From: Nymphaea colorata
Taxonomy: Eukaryota > Streptophyta > Magnoliopsida > Nymphaeales > Nymphaeaceae
Length of the DNA: 64,000 bases
Direction: 5' to 3'
NCBI RefSeq assembly: GCF_008831285.2
Contig: NC_045142.1
Coordinates: forward strand, 20,339,354-20,403,353
Under the pieces are notes generated by a model. It did not search any database. It saw only the letters and a program-made list of their open reading frames with translations, and had not been told where the DNA came from. Positions 23,637 to 36,755 of the stretch are shown here, in pieces. Within the stretch, counting starts at the first letter, position 1. Each line of letters begins with the position of its first letter. The position numbers and the translations under genes are program-made.

Positions 23637-24625
23637 CGACCTATGTAACAATGGTATGGTTATGGGTGCAGGTATGGATACGAGTATAGGTACGGTGTTT
23701 TCGTAAATATTGGTATGGTTGTACGGTGAATGTTATATATTATTATATACTTTTAATTCAAAAAATTAAAAAAACCAAATGATATCATCACAATATTCCT
23801 TCCATCATATATAATATCATAAGTCAATAAAAAAAAACATAAAATGTTCCTTCCATAAATCCTTCTTCAGCACAACAACAAAAATTGGTATATATGATAT
23901 ATCAAAGAGAAACCACAAGAAGATACCTGCTGCAGTGTTAATCCAAGGTAAAACAACAACACTTGATGCAATAAAACCGATTTCAATGTCAACATGCCAT
24001 GAGAAATCACAAATCAGAAATATATAAAGACACAGAATCAACGACTTTGAATCATCTTTATTTTCATCATATGATGGATAAATCAGATGAAAAGGAAAAC
24101 TGAACACTAATAACAAACCTCATTACACGTGCACAAGCTATCAAACACCAAAACAATTGGGGCAACCCTAAAAACAACCAAAATTGTACAGAAATTTTGC
24201 ATATTAGGCAGCCATTAAATGTACCAAACCTGTGGTCGATGACTCGCCAGCCATCGCCAATCACCAGCCGCTGCCCAAGTTCCTAGACGTCCGTCGGCAG
24301 CTGCCCAAACTCTCAAACAAAACCCCAAAAACTGCTTAATAAAGTCACCATTCTTCGCCAGTTGCCATCCGTTGCCGTTCGCTGTCTGTCGCCGGTCGCC
24401 GTCCATCGCCAACCACCATCCGTTGCCACTGCCCAAGGTCGCTGCAAGCACTCGCCGCCGAGGGAAGGAACAAACTCGAGACGGAGAAGGAAGGCGTCGG
24501 TCCGTTGGCGGTTTTTTTTAGGTTATGATATGGTTTGGATCTGGTTTTGATCCAGAACCAGATCTAAACATACCTGCACATACGGCATACTGGTACCGGT
24601 ATGCCACCCATTTGGGACAATCAGC
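23637..24625. mobile_element. Insertion of about 1 kb with a GC-rich core in unit 1
   Basis: Unit 3 runs continuously through the matching site (about 54090-54145), while unit 1 is interrupted here. Both ends are rich in ggtatgg/ccatacc-type words in opposite orientation, suggesting imperfect terminal inverted repeats. The core (24230-24500) has degenerate repeats around 'cgccatcgcc'. No transposase motif is seen. It is probably a nonautonomous DNA element, and the exact ends and target duplication are uncertain. Confidence 0.45.
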
Positions 24626-25261
24626 AGCGACTCATTTATTTTCCACATTAGTTTTCCAAAGGAAGAGCAAACTGACCTGTTCGGTGTCATTTGACCGGAC
24701 CGGGCACAAACCCTGTACTCATGACACGATCCAAAAAGAGGCCCCGGCCATCGCCAAAAAGAACTCATGGGACTAGAAATATGATTATTTAATAAAATAT
24801 AGAATTCTGCATGCCATGCCAATTATAATTTGATCAAATATTTAACAAGAGGCAAATGCCTGATTTCTTTTACTGAAGTTGCAGTTCCATCCGCCATCTG
24901 TATTTGTGTTTTACTGATATTCTACTTGAACCGCTGGCCCTTCACATCTGCCATCTGTATTTGTGTTTTACTGACCTCCTACTTGGACCGCCGGCCCGTC
25001 GCAAGTGTAAGTGTTACGATTTCTTTGGCATATGTGGTCATTGGTTCATCCCAATGAAGTCTTCGTTCCTAATGGTCGTTTTGATTTCCACCATTTATTA
25101 AAACCACTTCAAAGGGAGCTTTTAGCTATCGTGTAGGCTTTCTGGCCGTCCGATTGGTTCCTCGTTTCTTCTCTACGGCTTGTTCTCTATTTTCTTTTGT
25201 TTCGTCCTTTTTTAAAGTTGTATTATGGCATCAATTACTCTTTGGATGTTTTTACTTTGAT

Positions 25262-25345
25262 TTAATACAAACTCTCTCTCTCTCTCTCTTTCATTTTCTC
25301 TGGTGTGTGCATGTGCATAGTGTATATATATATATATATAAGTCC
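25262..25345. repeat. (CT)n and (TA)n tracts in unit 1
   Basis: A short CT run followed by gtgtgtgcatgtgc and a TA run. The same CT-GT-TA succession occurs in unit 2 (38840-38900) and unit 3 (54316-54410). Confidence 0.8.
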
Positions 25346-25792
25346 ATAAAGAACATACCACTTAAGTAAGGGACAGAAGCCAGCCTATTAAAATTATTTT
25401 TTTTTAATTTAACACTACCTTAAAATATATGTGGTGATAAACATATATTAAGTTAGTTATTGTTTATTCTATTAAATATACTGTAATAATAAAAAAGGAA
25501 TGACTCTTAGAACACCAAAATTTTAATAGTAGAAAAAAAACACTTTTTTGTTAAAAATAATTCCAACTTAAACATTATTTAGATTAAATTAGTTTTTGTA
25601 ATGAACACATTAAAAGATTCACATTTTGTTTGAAACTCTTTTTAACACAAATATAAGAAAAATAAATGGTGATCTGGCTTTTCAGGAGTTATCCAACCAT
25701 CTAATCATGGTTGCCCAATATAACTTCATAGATAGTTAAGAGGAAAAAAAACAGAAAAAAGTGACATGTGTTTTCATTATTTATTATTAGTT

Positions 25793-25829
<37 letters not shown>

Positions 25830-26986
25830 ATTTTCAATGACATTGCAATCTCTTCTATAACAAAAAAGATTGAGAAAAGTCCTATCATGTAAATTAATCA
25901 TTTCAATTCAACAGGATGGTTTGCCTTTTTTTTACTTCTCCACCACTAAAAGTGAAAGTGTGGTGGAAGAAAGAAATAAAGTGACAGCTCCATGACTTTT
26001 GAGTTCTTATGCATGTCTAGAGAGAGGGAGAGAGAGAGAGGGAGTGAGAGCAAACAGAAAGATGGGAATTCCTTCCGGCAATAGCTAGTGTTGATCGACG
26101 ATCATGAAGATTCATGAGGACCGTGGTGTAGGGACTGTGAATAGCTTTAAAATAGGGAAGGGAAGTTGGTCGATCAAGGCAGGGAGGGCATCTTTCAAAT
26201 GTGGTGTCATTAGCATATCAGTTTTCTACATGCTTTTGTGGTTGATGCTGATTTGTGTTGAAGTTGGTGATATACGTGAGAGACTTCTTACATGAAAAAG
26301 GATGAAAAGTAGTGGAAACTTGTTATTTTGCTTGAGGAGTAATATTTAGCACTTGGTAAGTCCTATAAAAAAGACGTCAATTGCTTCTGATTTAACAGAT
26401 TTGGATTTTTTCTGGTTGTCATGGTGTTCATAATTCCTGTTCTTCCATAGGCACCATATTGCCATGGGAAACACAATCTTCCAACTTCACATACGTATTT
26501 TGATTTGGGCCTTTTTATTCCACCTCTTAAGTCTGCGTCTCTGCCACCAAGTCTGAAACTTTAATATCAAGGATGATTGAACTGTCATATAATGTATATT
26601 AATGGTTCTATTCAATAGGGTGGCTCCTTTTTTTTTGGCTTGTCTACCACTGAAAGCGAAGTGTGGTGGAAGAAAGAAGCAAAGTAACAGCTCATGCCCT
26701 TGGAGTTCTCTTGCATGTAGAGGTAGAGACAAAGAGAGGGAGAGAGGAAAAGAGATGGGAATTACATGTTTTAATATTATTTTAAATAGTAGTTTGTGCT
26801 GCTGAGTGGGAGATAGAGATGAGTTAAACTGGCGCCCCCAAGTAATTTTATAGGAAATGGAACATAGATTAAACAATGTGCCAAACTGTTAAGCTCAAAG
26901 AAATAAGACACAAAAATACAATTGGTCTCATAGATGGCTCATTGTTTGAAATTATTGGGTTGTACAAAAGGGTGAGCAATAAGCCG

Positions 26987-26991
26987 AGTAC
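26987..26991. repeat. Left target-site duplication of the 4.1-kb LTR
   Basis: AGTAC, repeated at 31110-31114. The uninterrupted site in unit 2 (about 40386-40400) has a single matching gagtagcaaatga sequence. Confidence 0.8.
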
Positions 26992-28708
26992 TGTTCGCAC
27001 CCCACCCCTTTCTCAAAGGGGGTCGAAATGCGAATCAGCAAAATTCTTTTAAAATTGAGGTTTTGAAGAAAATATTTCAAGAGAAAGGGATCCACCCGTC
27101 GGTACGAAGTCCAACCGTTCTTGCCCGCCTTTAACAGGGGTAATTGGACCAAGGACGAATGATCACTTGGATCATACACGAGTTATTGATGCAAATCCTA
27201 TATGCTTCTGCATTGAGATTTTGGATTTAGGAACCAAAATTCATTTTGAATAAGTGACTTGAACTTGTTTTGAAAATGAATTTGGACATTGAAAAGTTTT
27301 CAAGTTAATTTAAAAATCTTTGTTTTGGTGTCATTTGATTTGAAATCTGCAATTCTTGAGGATTTTGAAGATTTGGGATTGAGTTCTCTGTTGTAAGTCA
27401 ATATGATTCATGAGTTGAAATGATGATCAACTTTTGAGAAAATAGCTAAGTTTCCTTAGCAAATAAAATTGATTTTGAGTTCCTCTTTTGATAGAACATA
27501 GGTTCCAAATTGGTAGAAAAATATTGCTTTCTAAACATATTTTGGCCAAGATTGTGAATACATTGCTTGTATTTTCTTTTAAAATTAAGTGAAGTTTATA
27601 AATTTTTGTTATAATATGACTTGGTCACTTTTTGCAACTCAAATTTGAATCACTTAATTTCTTGAGAACGTGCATGTGGTACTATTGATTTTAAGTGAAA
27701 GTGAATGTGTGAAAGGAGAAAGGAAACTATATGAAACATTCATTCTTCTCTCTCTCATAATCTCTCAAGTTTCATTCATTGCAATCACGTCAGACAACCT
27801 ATGCATGGAGATTGATTTTAATTAAAATTGTGAGACTTTCTTTAAATGTGCTTATTATATTGTTAAACACATGAATTAGAGATGTAGTCCATAAGCTTGA
27901 GTCATGGATGAAAAACTCAAAACAATTAAGAATTAGGCAAATAAGGATGAAATCAAACATTAAAATATAGAAGAAATGTGGATATCATCATTTTTCCTCA
28001 AAACTGTCATAAAAATCAGATTTTAATCTAATTTAAATGGATTAAAATTAAAATATTGACTCTAAGAGTGTTTGACTCTTTGAAAATGATGAAATTCAGT
28101 TTTACTCTATACGAACTAAGCATCAAGTTGGCAAAAATCATGTGCCACATGTTCTCGTTCATGTCATGGAGTCCTAGGAACATTTCTTTCTCCCCAAAAT
28201 CAAACAAAATTTTATATTCTTGTCCTAGAAGATCCATTCGTTTCTTGGACTATTAAAAAACTTTTGATCTTGTTCTTTAAGGGATACAAATATTAGAATT
28301 TTTGAAGTATTCTTGAGACTCAATTAATCAAATGTAAATCTGAAAATTGGTGAATGAAATTAGAAATTTCTAAAAGGCTTTTAAAGAGCCAATAGAACCT
28401 TTTTACTATTCTTCAAAATATAGCCACTTTGTCGTTGAAAATTGACATCTCAAATATATAAAATTTGACATTCTTAAACTAATTCTCATAAAGCATGGTC
28501 TAATTTGAACAACTTGCATACGTTTTATGTATGGATTGCTGAAATTAAATAAAACTGAAATGAAAATGATTTCATAGCCTTGCACCATGAAAATCAATAA
28601 AATGATCATCCTTTTTAAAAAACTAGTTTAAAAACGTATTCCAACTTGATTTTAAAAGAGGAAAATGATTTTTAACAAAAGATTGCGCGTTTATATATAT
28701 AACAATAT

Positions 28709-28814
<106 letters not shown>

Positions 28815-30849
28815 CTTACTCTTCAAAATGGAATTTAATCAAGGGACCACATAACTCATGAATCATGACGATTCATGGCTGGATTCTTTTACATAGGAAG
28901 ATTGAAAACTTGTTTCTAATCTCCTGTACCACCCTTGATCAATTAAGATGGAAGACATGAATCCAAATGACTCCAAATGAGAAGGAAAACAAAACAATGC
29001 TCAAGCTAATTCATCCATAATTTTGCCATGCAAGGGTGGATCACATTCATAAGAATGTATCCATCCCTAATAGGCATTTTCATCATATATGTTGCAGCAA
29101 AATCACTCTTTCACCGTGAGATTCTCTCATGGTGAGGAGTTCAAAATGGTTTTAAGCTTGTTGTTTTGAAAGTGATGTGGCCTTGGGGCCATTTTCAAAA
29201 CTTGATACACGGGTTAGTCTTTTTAGGAATGCTGACTCATGCATGTGTGATGCATTAATTTGTACATTCAATCATAGGTTTCCCCTAGCTGGACATCATT
29301 CCAGCTATAAAATAAATGAAAATAAACCCCTCCCATGAATTACTGAAATTAAAATGAACCAACAAAAAGCTAAAGTATATGAGAAATGACTTAAAATCAC
29401 CTACCTTGCGGTCAGTCTTGATGCTTGTTCTTCTTCTTCACTTTTTTCCAAATCGAGCAATCCTAAGCAAGAGTCCAACCTTGGATTCAATCTTAGCAAA
29501 GCTAGAATAAGAATACTTTGCTTGCTGAAATTTGCAGTGGAAAAGAGAGAGCTTCTCTCCACAAAAATCCTAAGTAAGGATTCACTTAAGCACCCTCACT
29601 TAGCAAACTCGATAGAGAGAATAGAGGAAACGAAGAAGAAAATGAGAGAGAGGGGGGAATAAAGCTTGGACGAATCTTCTTTCTCCTCCTTGGCTTCTCC
29701 CTCCTAGCTCATTGGCTGCAGCAACTTGATGAAATCTTCAAAATTTTTGTCCCCCTCCTTGGTGGCCAAGGGGAGGTTTATATAGAAGAGGTGGTGGGTT
29801 CAACCACCTTCTTAACTCACCTTGGGAACTTGTAAAATGAGTTAAATAGGGTTTAAAGGCTAGGTGGGCTGGGCTAGGTTTGGTTTGCTCAGATCTAGCT
29901 GACCAACTTTGAACAAAATTTCAAACAAAAATGCCTTTGCACTGGGTTTTTCCTTATTTTGTGCCATTTATTTTTTTCTTTGTTTGAAATCGAGCTTGTT
30001 AGGTTAAAGTCTAGTTACAAAGCTCCAAATGTCATTGAATTATGATAATTCAATAAATTTGAATAAAATTTGAAAATTCTATCAAATTTAGTTTGAAAAG
30101 GGTATTTTCATCCATAACTTGATTTAAAATGGATTTCAACTGAATCAAACTTTGATTTGAAATATTGAATTTTAATTTGGTATTTGATTTATATATTTGA
30201 CAAATTCAAATATATATGTGTCTTTCATAAACCAATTTAGGCTCTGTAATTTCAGTTTGACCATAAAAGGGCAAAATTATTTAGATTGGTCAATTTCAAC
30301 CAATTGACCAAAGTCAAAGCTCATTAGCGAGTAGTTTGACTTTTTTTGAGGTAATTTGATAAATTTGAGCTAAGAAAGCTCTTAATTGAGCTGAAATGTA
30401 CTTCGACAGAGTCTTAGTCAAAGTGTGTTCGATTCAATCAAAGTCTATTTTTGTCCACTGATTGGGTTGCAGGATAGACCTACCCTTTTGACTATGTTGT
30501 GCCCAAGTTGACCAAGCCTAGCTGGAATTGGCACCACATTTGAGTGCACCCGGGTCAAACCTACTTGGATTAAGTAGGTTAGGTGAGTTTGACCAGCCTA
30601 GTTATTGCTTTTTGGAAATTGACTCATCTCTCAATTAAATGTCTCTCTTTTCCTAGGTTTCTCATTCATTTCTACTTGAGAATGACTTTTTTTCATTTAA
30701 TTGAGAGAAAATATATATTTTATTTAAATGAGGGCGTGACCCCTAGGGGCTCTTGACCACATGGGCTAGATGGGGCCCACATGTGGGTCCCATGTAGCAT
30801 TCTAGACTGAATTAGATCCAATTGTTGGATTTAAGTCAAAAATTGAATT

Positions 30850-30960
30850 TTGCAGTTGGATTTGAATTTCAAATCCAATTTGCAATTGGATTTGGATTTT
30901 AAATGACATTCGCAATTGGATTTGGATTGCAAATGAAATTTGCAATTGGATTCGTAATCC
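30850..30960. repeat. 30-bp tandem repeat, 3.7 copies
   Basis: Units start at 30850, 30880, 30910 and 30940 (partial), with consensus beginning ttgcaattggatttggatt. It lies about 150 bp inside the right end of the putative solo LTR. Confidence 0.9.
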
Positions 30961-31109
30961 TGCATTGGGATTTCTGTCACAGGTTAAATTGAATCTAAAT
31001 TGTTCTTTAGATTCAAAATTAGCTTTGAAATTGCAATTTTTCACAATTGTTTTGTAAAATTTTCACATTGCTTCAATTTTGATGTGAAAAAAAATTTGGG
31101 GTGTTAACA

Positions 31110-31114
31110 AGTAC
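31110..31114. repeat. Right target-site duplication of the 4.1-kb LTR
   Basis: AGTAC, matching 26987-26991. Confidence 0.8.
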
Positions 31115-31133
31115 CAAATGAGTAGTTAGGTAC

Positions 31134-34100
31134 TGATATGTGCCTAATTTTGGTAGTACCGTGAGGTCAGCCAGCAGTGTGGCCGAGGACACCCGTATAG
31201 AATTGACAAGTAGAGTGGACTATAGTTGGGCATGTCGAATACCACTGGACAAGCCGAGAGCACTAGAGTTTTGCTAGGTTAACCCCCACGTGGAGCACCG
31301 AGAACAATAGGGCGCGGCTCACTGCGTGGCCGAGGATGGACGAAAGCTGAAGAAGAGGCATGCGAGGGTGGCCGCTAGTGCCGAGAGGTGCTCTGCCCAG
31401 CATGGAGCTAGCAGGCGGCCAAGGGCTGAAGGCAAGATAGAGGCCACTGCCGCGGCAACAGGGCAGCTAACCATGCCGAGGATGGCCGAGTCAGGATGGC
31501 TGAAGGTGTCAACCATGGAGCCCACGTGTGTCGGGTCAACTGCGCGTGAGTGGGTGGCACCGCGTGGCACCTTGGTGAGGTTGAAGGACCAACTCTTGGA
31601 TTCCCTTTAGGCAACACTCATGCGGCTGCAGTGGGAGGTGAGCATGGAGCAGCAAAGGCCAAAAGGGGAGAGTCTGGCTGGAGCCTAGTTCAGTGGAGAT
31701 TGAAGATCAGAATAGTGGACCACAACCTGGTTTAGGCCAGACCAAAGCGGATGTCGAGACATTTACCAGAATCACAAAGCAGCCTAGGGTGAACCTAGGT
31801 AAGTTACCCCTTGGATTCACAAGTCCGAGATCTTTTGGAGCGGTCGCAAACCAATCAACATTGGCGCCCATGTTTGATTTGCTTTAGCACTTTGTTTTAG
31901 TTGCTTTTGTAATGTCTTGGTTTGAGACACTTAGAATCGTTTTGCATTTGTCTCGTCTCAGACTTTTAGAACTGAGACACTTTTGATGTATATAAGTCTT
32001 GTACAAAGGGGAAACCTTAATCACGTTTTATGCCAATGAATAATTGAGTATCATTTTCTCTCTCCTTCTCGACGTGGACACTTGTCCTCAACCGGCAGTG
32101 GCAGAAGCTCTTCTCCAACCCCAACCCGCCTGGTCAGAGTTCTTGTTTCACCCATGGGCTTCCTCTTTCTCTTCATCTTCTCTCTTTTAAAGTCCTTTCT
32201 TCCATAGTCAAGTGGATTCAAGGTTCTAGATCTCGCGAAGGGGCTACCAGTGACCTTCAACGGTTCTTCATACCACCTACGTAACCACAAGGACGTTTAG
32301 AGTGTCTGATTGATCTACGGGAAGGCTGCATAGGAGGACAACGTTCAACACTTGGGTGATTTCCTTATTTGTAGCATCGATGACTGGCATCCTTTGAAGA
32401 TAGGCAAGTACCCGTTCTCCCCTTGGTACTTCCTTTCGAAGGTAGTTCTATAGATCTTAACGAACTAGCCCTAATGCACACGATCTGGCCCATCTTGCAT
32501 GGTCCATGGGTGTGAAAAAAGAAAAACTAGTTCTAGATCCTAGATTGGCTGATGGAAGAAGCTGCTTAGGGCCGGCGCGGTTCTATACTTTCCACGGGGC
32601 AGTTCTACATCGGAATCTTAAGGCTGAAACCCGAGTTTGATCGAGACATCTCTAACCACCGACAGCCCTCATTCAACATCTGTAGTGGAGAAGAGATTCG
32701 GGAGAAAGCTGTCATTCGACGGCCATCGAGATCCTATTCTTCAGTTGGATCTAAGCTGCAGGAACCGCCGCAACCATAGCTAGAACAAGGAGCGGGTTCC
32801 AGCAGAAATGGTGGCCGAAGTCATACAAGGCACATATCAGTTTGGTCACCCATTAGTTACTAGTGTCTTGGCCTAGTTTGGCTGGAATTGGAGGTGTATC
32901 GGTGGAGCTGTGTGCAACGGATGAAGACCGGCTGTGCGTCGGCAACTTTCAGGCCACACCTCACTGAAACAGCTAGCTGTTGCCCCGAAAACATTCTAGG
33001 ATTGCCCTCGGATTATAACGCCATATTTTCTTAAGGTGTAATTTGTAAAGGGCACTTCTGGCTTTTCATTCAGAGCTCGCGCTAGGTGTTGAGAAACCCT
33101 AGCCGCCAGCCACATTTGCAACTCTCTCGCTGCAGGAATTATTGGATGGAGCAGCCTCCCTCATGCACCAACTGTCCTCTTAGTAACGGTCCACCACAAA
33201 GGCAAGTCCCCCTCTAGCGTGTCCCACTCCTAGGCATTCCAAAAATGTAGGAGCCAGCCACCTGCACGCGCTTCCCCTTTCCCCACTTTCCATAACCGCC
33301 CTGAGATCCTATCCTGTGATCTCTTAACTCCAAGAAATAAAACCTTCCATGTGTCATTACCCCTTGACATATCCAACCCTTCATTCCCCCACGCACTTTC
33401 CAATTTCTCCACGCTCCATACCTTTTCATAACGGCCCCTCGTCCTTCCTATCCATTACGCACAACCCTCTTGCCATAATCTGTGGCCACCTCATCACTAG
33501 CCGTTGCCAACATGAGACTTTCCTAACATAGGGGAAGTGTCGCCACCTTGCGCCAACCGACCCTAACCCTAATCATCCATCATTCCCATCCTACCCTCAC
33601 CCTTTAGACCTAACCTCACTGCATGCCACCTACATATTAGCCATACCCAAACCTACCTCTCTTAACCACAACTGAGCCTAGCATTTGGCCGAGCCCAGCC
33701 AAGGTCATGTCAGACCTAGCTCAGCTCAACCCAACTGAGACCCTCCTACTTATCCCCACCAAGGCAGACCTATCCTCTACGGCCGAATCAAGGAGTGCCT
33801 TCACCTTGGAGGCAACCGAGCCTCTATCCACCGGAGCCTACTCATCACCAGCAAGGAGTGCCGTAGCCGAGAAGGATACCTCTCTCGTATTCCAGCAGCA
33901 ATTGGCAGAAGCTTTCACTTCCCTCAGCCAGGTGGCCCGAGTCCTTCATCCTCGGTTGCTGAAATACTCGAGGGCAGCACCTAGCTGTCGGTTTTCACCT
34001 GAGTCCTTTGCTGCCCTAAGCCAGGACCGACTGGCAGGTATACTTCTTCCATCTCTATAACAATGGGATTCTCTGGGTGTTTTGCTTTATACCCGACAAT

Positions 34101-34502
34101 AGCCTTGGCATCTGCAGTGGTACCTCAAAGGCACAAGTGCCGAAAACACGACCGTGGGCTGCCTGACCACCTACGGGCTTGTGTATGGTTTGGCCGTCCT
34201 AGGCATGTATGACAGGATGTGTTGGGTGTGCATGATTAAATTGAGGAGAGATATTCATGTATCGGTCACGCTTGTACTAGCCTCACAACCTTCTAGCAAT
34301 TTGTAGTATGTTCAAGCTTTTGGGTGGGTAACCTATCCTGTATTTTACTTCCCAGGCATTTTTGAGCCAGGGTTGCTGTCCGGCAGGTATTCATCTTGTA
34401 AATAACTTGTTTTTAGTTTTGTCCAATGGCTCTTCCAAGAGATCTTGGGAGAGGATCGGCATCTGGCAGAGGTCTTGGTTGATGCCGGGTCTGGTCCTAA
34501 TA
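31134..34502. mobile_element. 3.4-kb GC-richer insertion next to the solo LTR
   Basis: The segment begins TGATATG, ends CCTAATA and is flanked by GGTAC at 31129-31133 and 34503-34507 (the match extends to taggtac). Unit 2 reads straight through the site (ttaggtac at about 40403-40410), which gives an empty site. The 5' 0.9 kb looks LTR-like, with a TATA-like tgtatataag at about 31988 and aatgaataa near 32034. No retroelement protein was recognised. No second LTR copy is seen, so it could be a solo LTR, an LTR derivative or another class. The GC content is visibly higher than that of its surroundings. Confidence 0.55.
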
Positions 34503-34985
34503 GGTACCCAGCCCATATTGAGTCGGGGCCTAGGGCAGCCTTTTGACCCAAGGGCCGACCCAATAAATACTTTCCTCGTAAGACCTGTTTTAGCAAAAGA
34601 AGTGAAGTATGCAACTTTAGTTGAAAGCGGAGAGTGTTTCAGTACATAATGGATCCTTCAAGTCCCTTTTTCAATAGTACCGAGGAGTAATTAGTCATGA
34701 CATAATCAAGATGGTTGAACTTTTCTTTGGAATAAGAAGAATGGTGAAGAAACTTAATAACACTTTGATTGTTCTCATTCTCAAGATAAAAGGAGCTACA
34801 AGTGTACAGCATTAGCGACCTATTTCCCCATGTAACTTTTTATATAAGGTCATTTCAAAGTGGTGGATGGAGGGAAAGAAGGATAAAAAGGATAAGAATA
34901 GAAAATAAAAGTAAGGAATTGGGGAGAAAGGGAGAGGAAACAAAAAGAAAGGGAACAAATAATTATAAAAGCTTGTTTGAATAGA
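34503..34985 (+). repeat. Tail of repeat unit 1
   Basis: This resumes the unit 1 sequence interrupted at 26992 and matches 40411-40990 of unit 2, including catattgagtcggggcc and the purine-rich stretch near 34865-34960. A short segment around 40760-40860 of unit 2 is missing. In unit 2 this sequence leads directly into the protease A promoter, but here similarity stops at about 34985 and no protease follows. Confidence 0.8.
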
Positions 34986-36755
34986 AAGGAAATGAATTGT
35001 TCAAACCATGCTTGTTTAGACTGCATAACAGAAAAAAAAAGAAAGAATTTAAGTTGAAGAAAGAATTTAAGCCGGTTTACAATAAGACCCCAAGCACTCT
35101 AGAACTTATTATGCAAGTAAAATATTTTTGATTCAGTTATACGGCTGGATTTCAGGGGTTGCATAAACCTATTTTATATGTAGCATAACATTTATTTTAT
35201 ATATATATATATGTGTGTGTGTGTGTTTTACTTAAATGACTATAATGGTTTCCATAAATTATTTCTTACCATTCATACTTGCATCTCATCAATGATTTCC
35301 AATTTTGGTTGCAAATTGAAAATGTCATGGTATCGTTTAACAAGTAAAGTCCAGTTTTTCATGTGAATGGAACTAATATATAGGGAGACCACCAGTGTCA
35401 GAGCTAGAAATTTCTGATTGAGGGGCACTCTAAGTTTAAATTTTAAACTTGAAGGAGCACTCATATGAAAAAAAAAAAAAACTAAATTCAATTATGTTTA
35501 CATATGTAAATAAGGCAAAATTTGTAGGCTGATGTCGGTAATTGCCCACACCAGATGTATCTCTGTCATGGAGACCACCTCGAGTCACAGATTACTGATT
35601 ACCTCTTCATGTTTCACCACATGGAAATTGTAGTTGTCATTTGTCATGCCATGAAAGTATTTTGGAGATGAATATTTCAGTTTGTTTGACTATCTTGGAA
35701 GGCTTGAAGTGAACAGATGAGGAATTGTGGCTGCTGGAAGAAAAAACATGCTTTTTGAGAGTGACCCTAGCACCATTAATAGCCATTATTTGGAATTTGC
35801 AATTGCTTTTGAATATTGACAATGACGCTCTGAGCAGCAGTGATCATCTCAGGAATCTGATGTGAAAGGATGGAGGCCTCATTGTGGCATACTCCTTTTG
35901 AACATTGAAGAAGGTGAACCTGCATATGCTGGTGAGGACGTTAACCTTGAAGGGGATGAAGACAATGAAGCAAAATGAGTTTGAATATTATAATGAAGAT
36001 GAAGAAGATGAATAGATAGGTTGCTTATTTTAATTGTTTGATAATATGATGTAAAAAAAGTAAAACATTTATTGTAAGTGTTTAAGACCTCAATTTTTAT
36101 CATCTTAACCATATTGTTATCATTATTATTTCCATAGATGAAGATTTATGAATATTTATTATGTGTGTGATATTGTAATGAGTTGTTTTATATAGAAAAC
36201 ATTTTTCTAGATTTTTTCTGAATTATAGATATTTTTAGGAATTTTTTTAATTGCTAACAAATTACAAAAATAAATTTACAATATTCTTACAATACCTCTG
36301 CTTACAAAACCCTCAAAAGATCAGTTGTTGAGGGGGCTGGCAAAAATTGAGCAGGAAAATAAAGCTACTACTGTCCGGGAGGTTGTTCCATATGAAGAAT
36401 TGATATGGAAATTTGGTGCAGAAAGGCAAGAAATTGTAGATGGATGGGGTGATAGAAATCCGAGTTGTTTCCAAGTTGTACTTCAAATAGAAATTAATTT
36501 TTAATAATGATTAATTTTAATATTTAAGTAAGAACTTTATTTTGATTTGCAGGTTGGGAAGGCACGAAAGGAAAAGAAAATATGGATGAAGTTGGTACTT
36601 AATTAAGACCTTCATTTTGATTTTCAGGCTGAGAAGGCATGAAAGGAAAAGAAAATGTGGATGAAGTTGAAGCTACGGCTAGCTAGATAATGAAATCTTG
36701 GAAGTGTCTGACAATGAATAGCCATCATTTTTCTTTCTTAGTCAGACAAGAAAAA
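34986..36755. other. Spacer with exon-like and repeat fragments
   Basis: The stretch at 35380-35580 (gtcagagctagaaatttctg...ggggcactc) is a dispersed repeat with a relative at 58600-58740. An acidic open stretch (EEGEPAYAGEDVNLEGDEDN) occurs at about 35908-35970, of unknown origin. The part at 36310-36680 is described separately. Nothing else is recognised. Confidence 0.4.
36310..36680 (+). pseudogene. Unidentified exon-like fragment with a small duplication
   Basis: One frame near 36315-36465 is open and protein-like, containing LLRGLAKIEQENKATTV and YEELIWKFGAERQEIV. After a T-rich stretch and a tttgcag acceptor at about 36545-36551, a lysine-rich VGKARKEKKIWMKL follows. About 77 bp later that piece is duplicated with changes (near 36620-36672), again after an ag acceptor-like end. 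I do not recognise the protein. No start, stop or complete gene is visible. Confidence 0.3.

Larger units (their letters stand above)
22085..26991 (+). repeat. Array repeat unit 1 (noncoding, interrupted)
   Basis: This is the first direct copy of a long noncoding unit shared with units 2 (36756-41009), 3 (52581-55670) and 4 (56821-58480). Ordered landmarks include the Tctgtat-aggt block near 22290, a microsatellite (22600-22862) and cagtcgacctgatcgg near 23070. Others are gaggggctccctcggcag near 23245, a CT-rich tract near 25270, the 'accgtggtgtaggga' anchor at 26118 and 'ttgggttgtacaaaaggg' at 26955. A piece of about 1 kb at 23637-24625 is inserted relative to unit 3. The unit resumes after two large insertions at 34503. 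No protein is encoded. Confidence 0.8.

Noticed and set aside
24362-24550. Arg-rich frame over the cgccatcgcc repeats
   Set aside because: It comes from a short degenerate repeat; no homology is seen.
31318-31735. Ala/Arg-rich overlapping frames in the GC-rich insertion
   Set aside because: Frames overlap on both strands, composition explains them, and no motif is present.
31850-31880. TTGGCGCC as a gypsy-type primer binding site after an LTR ending in CA
   Set aside because: Only 8 bases fit the expected tRNA complement, and no second LTR copy is present, so I did not call it.
33707-34060. 117-codon frame in the 3.4-kb insertion
   Set aside because: No recognisable domain, and it lies in a noncoding insertion; a chance frame in GC-richer DNA is more likely.
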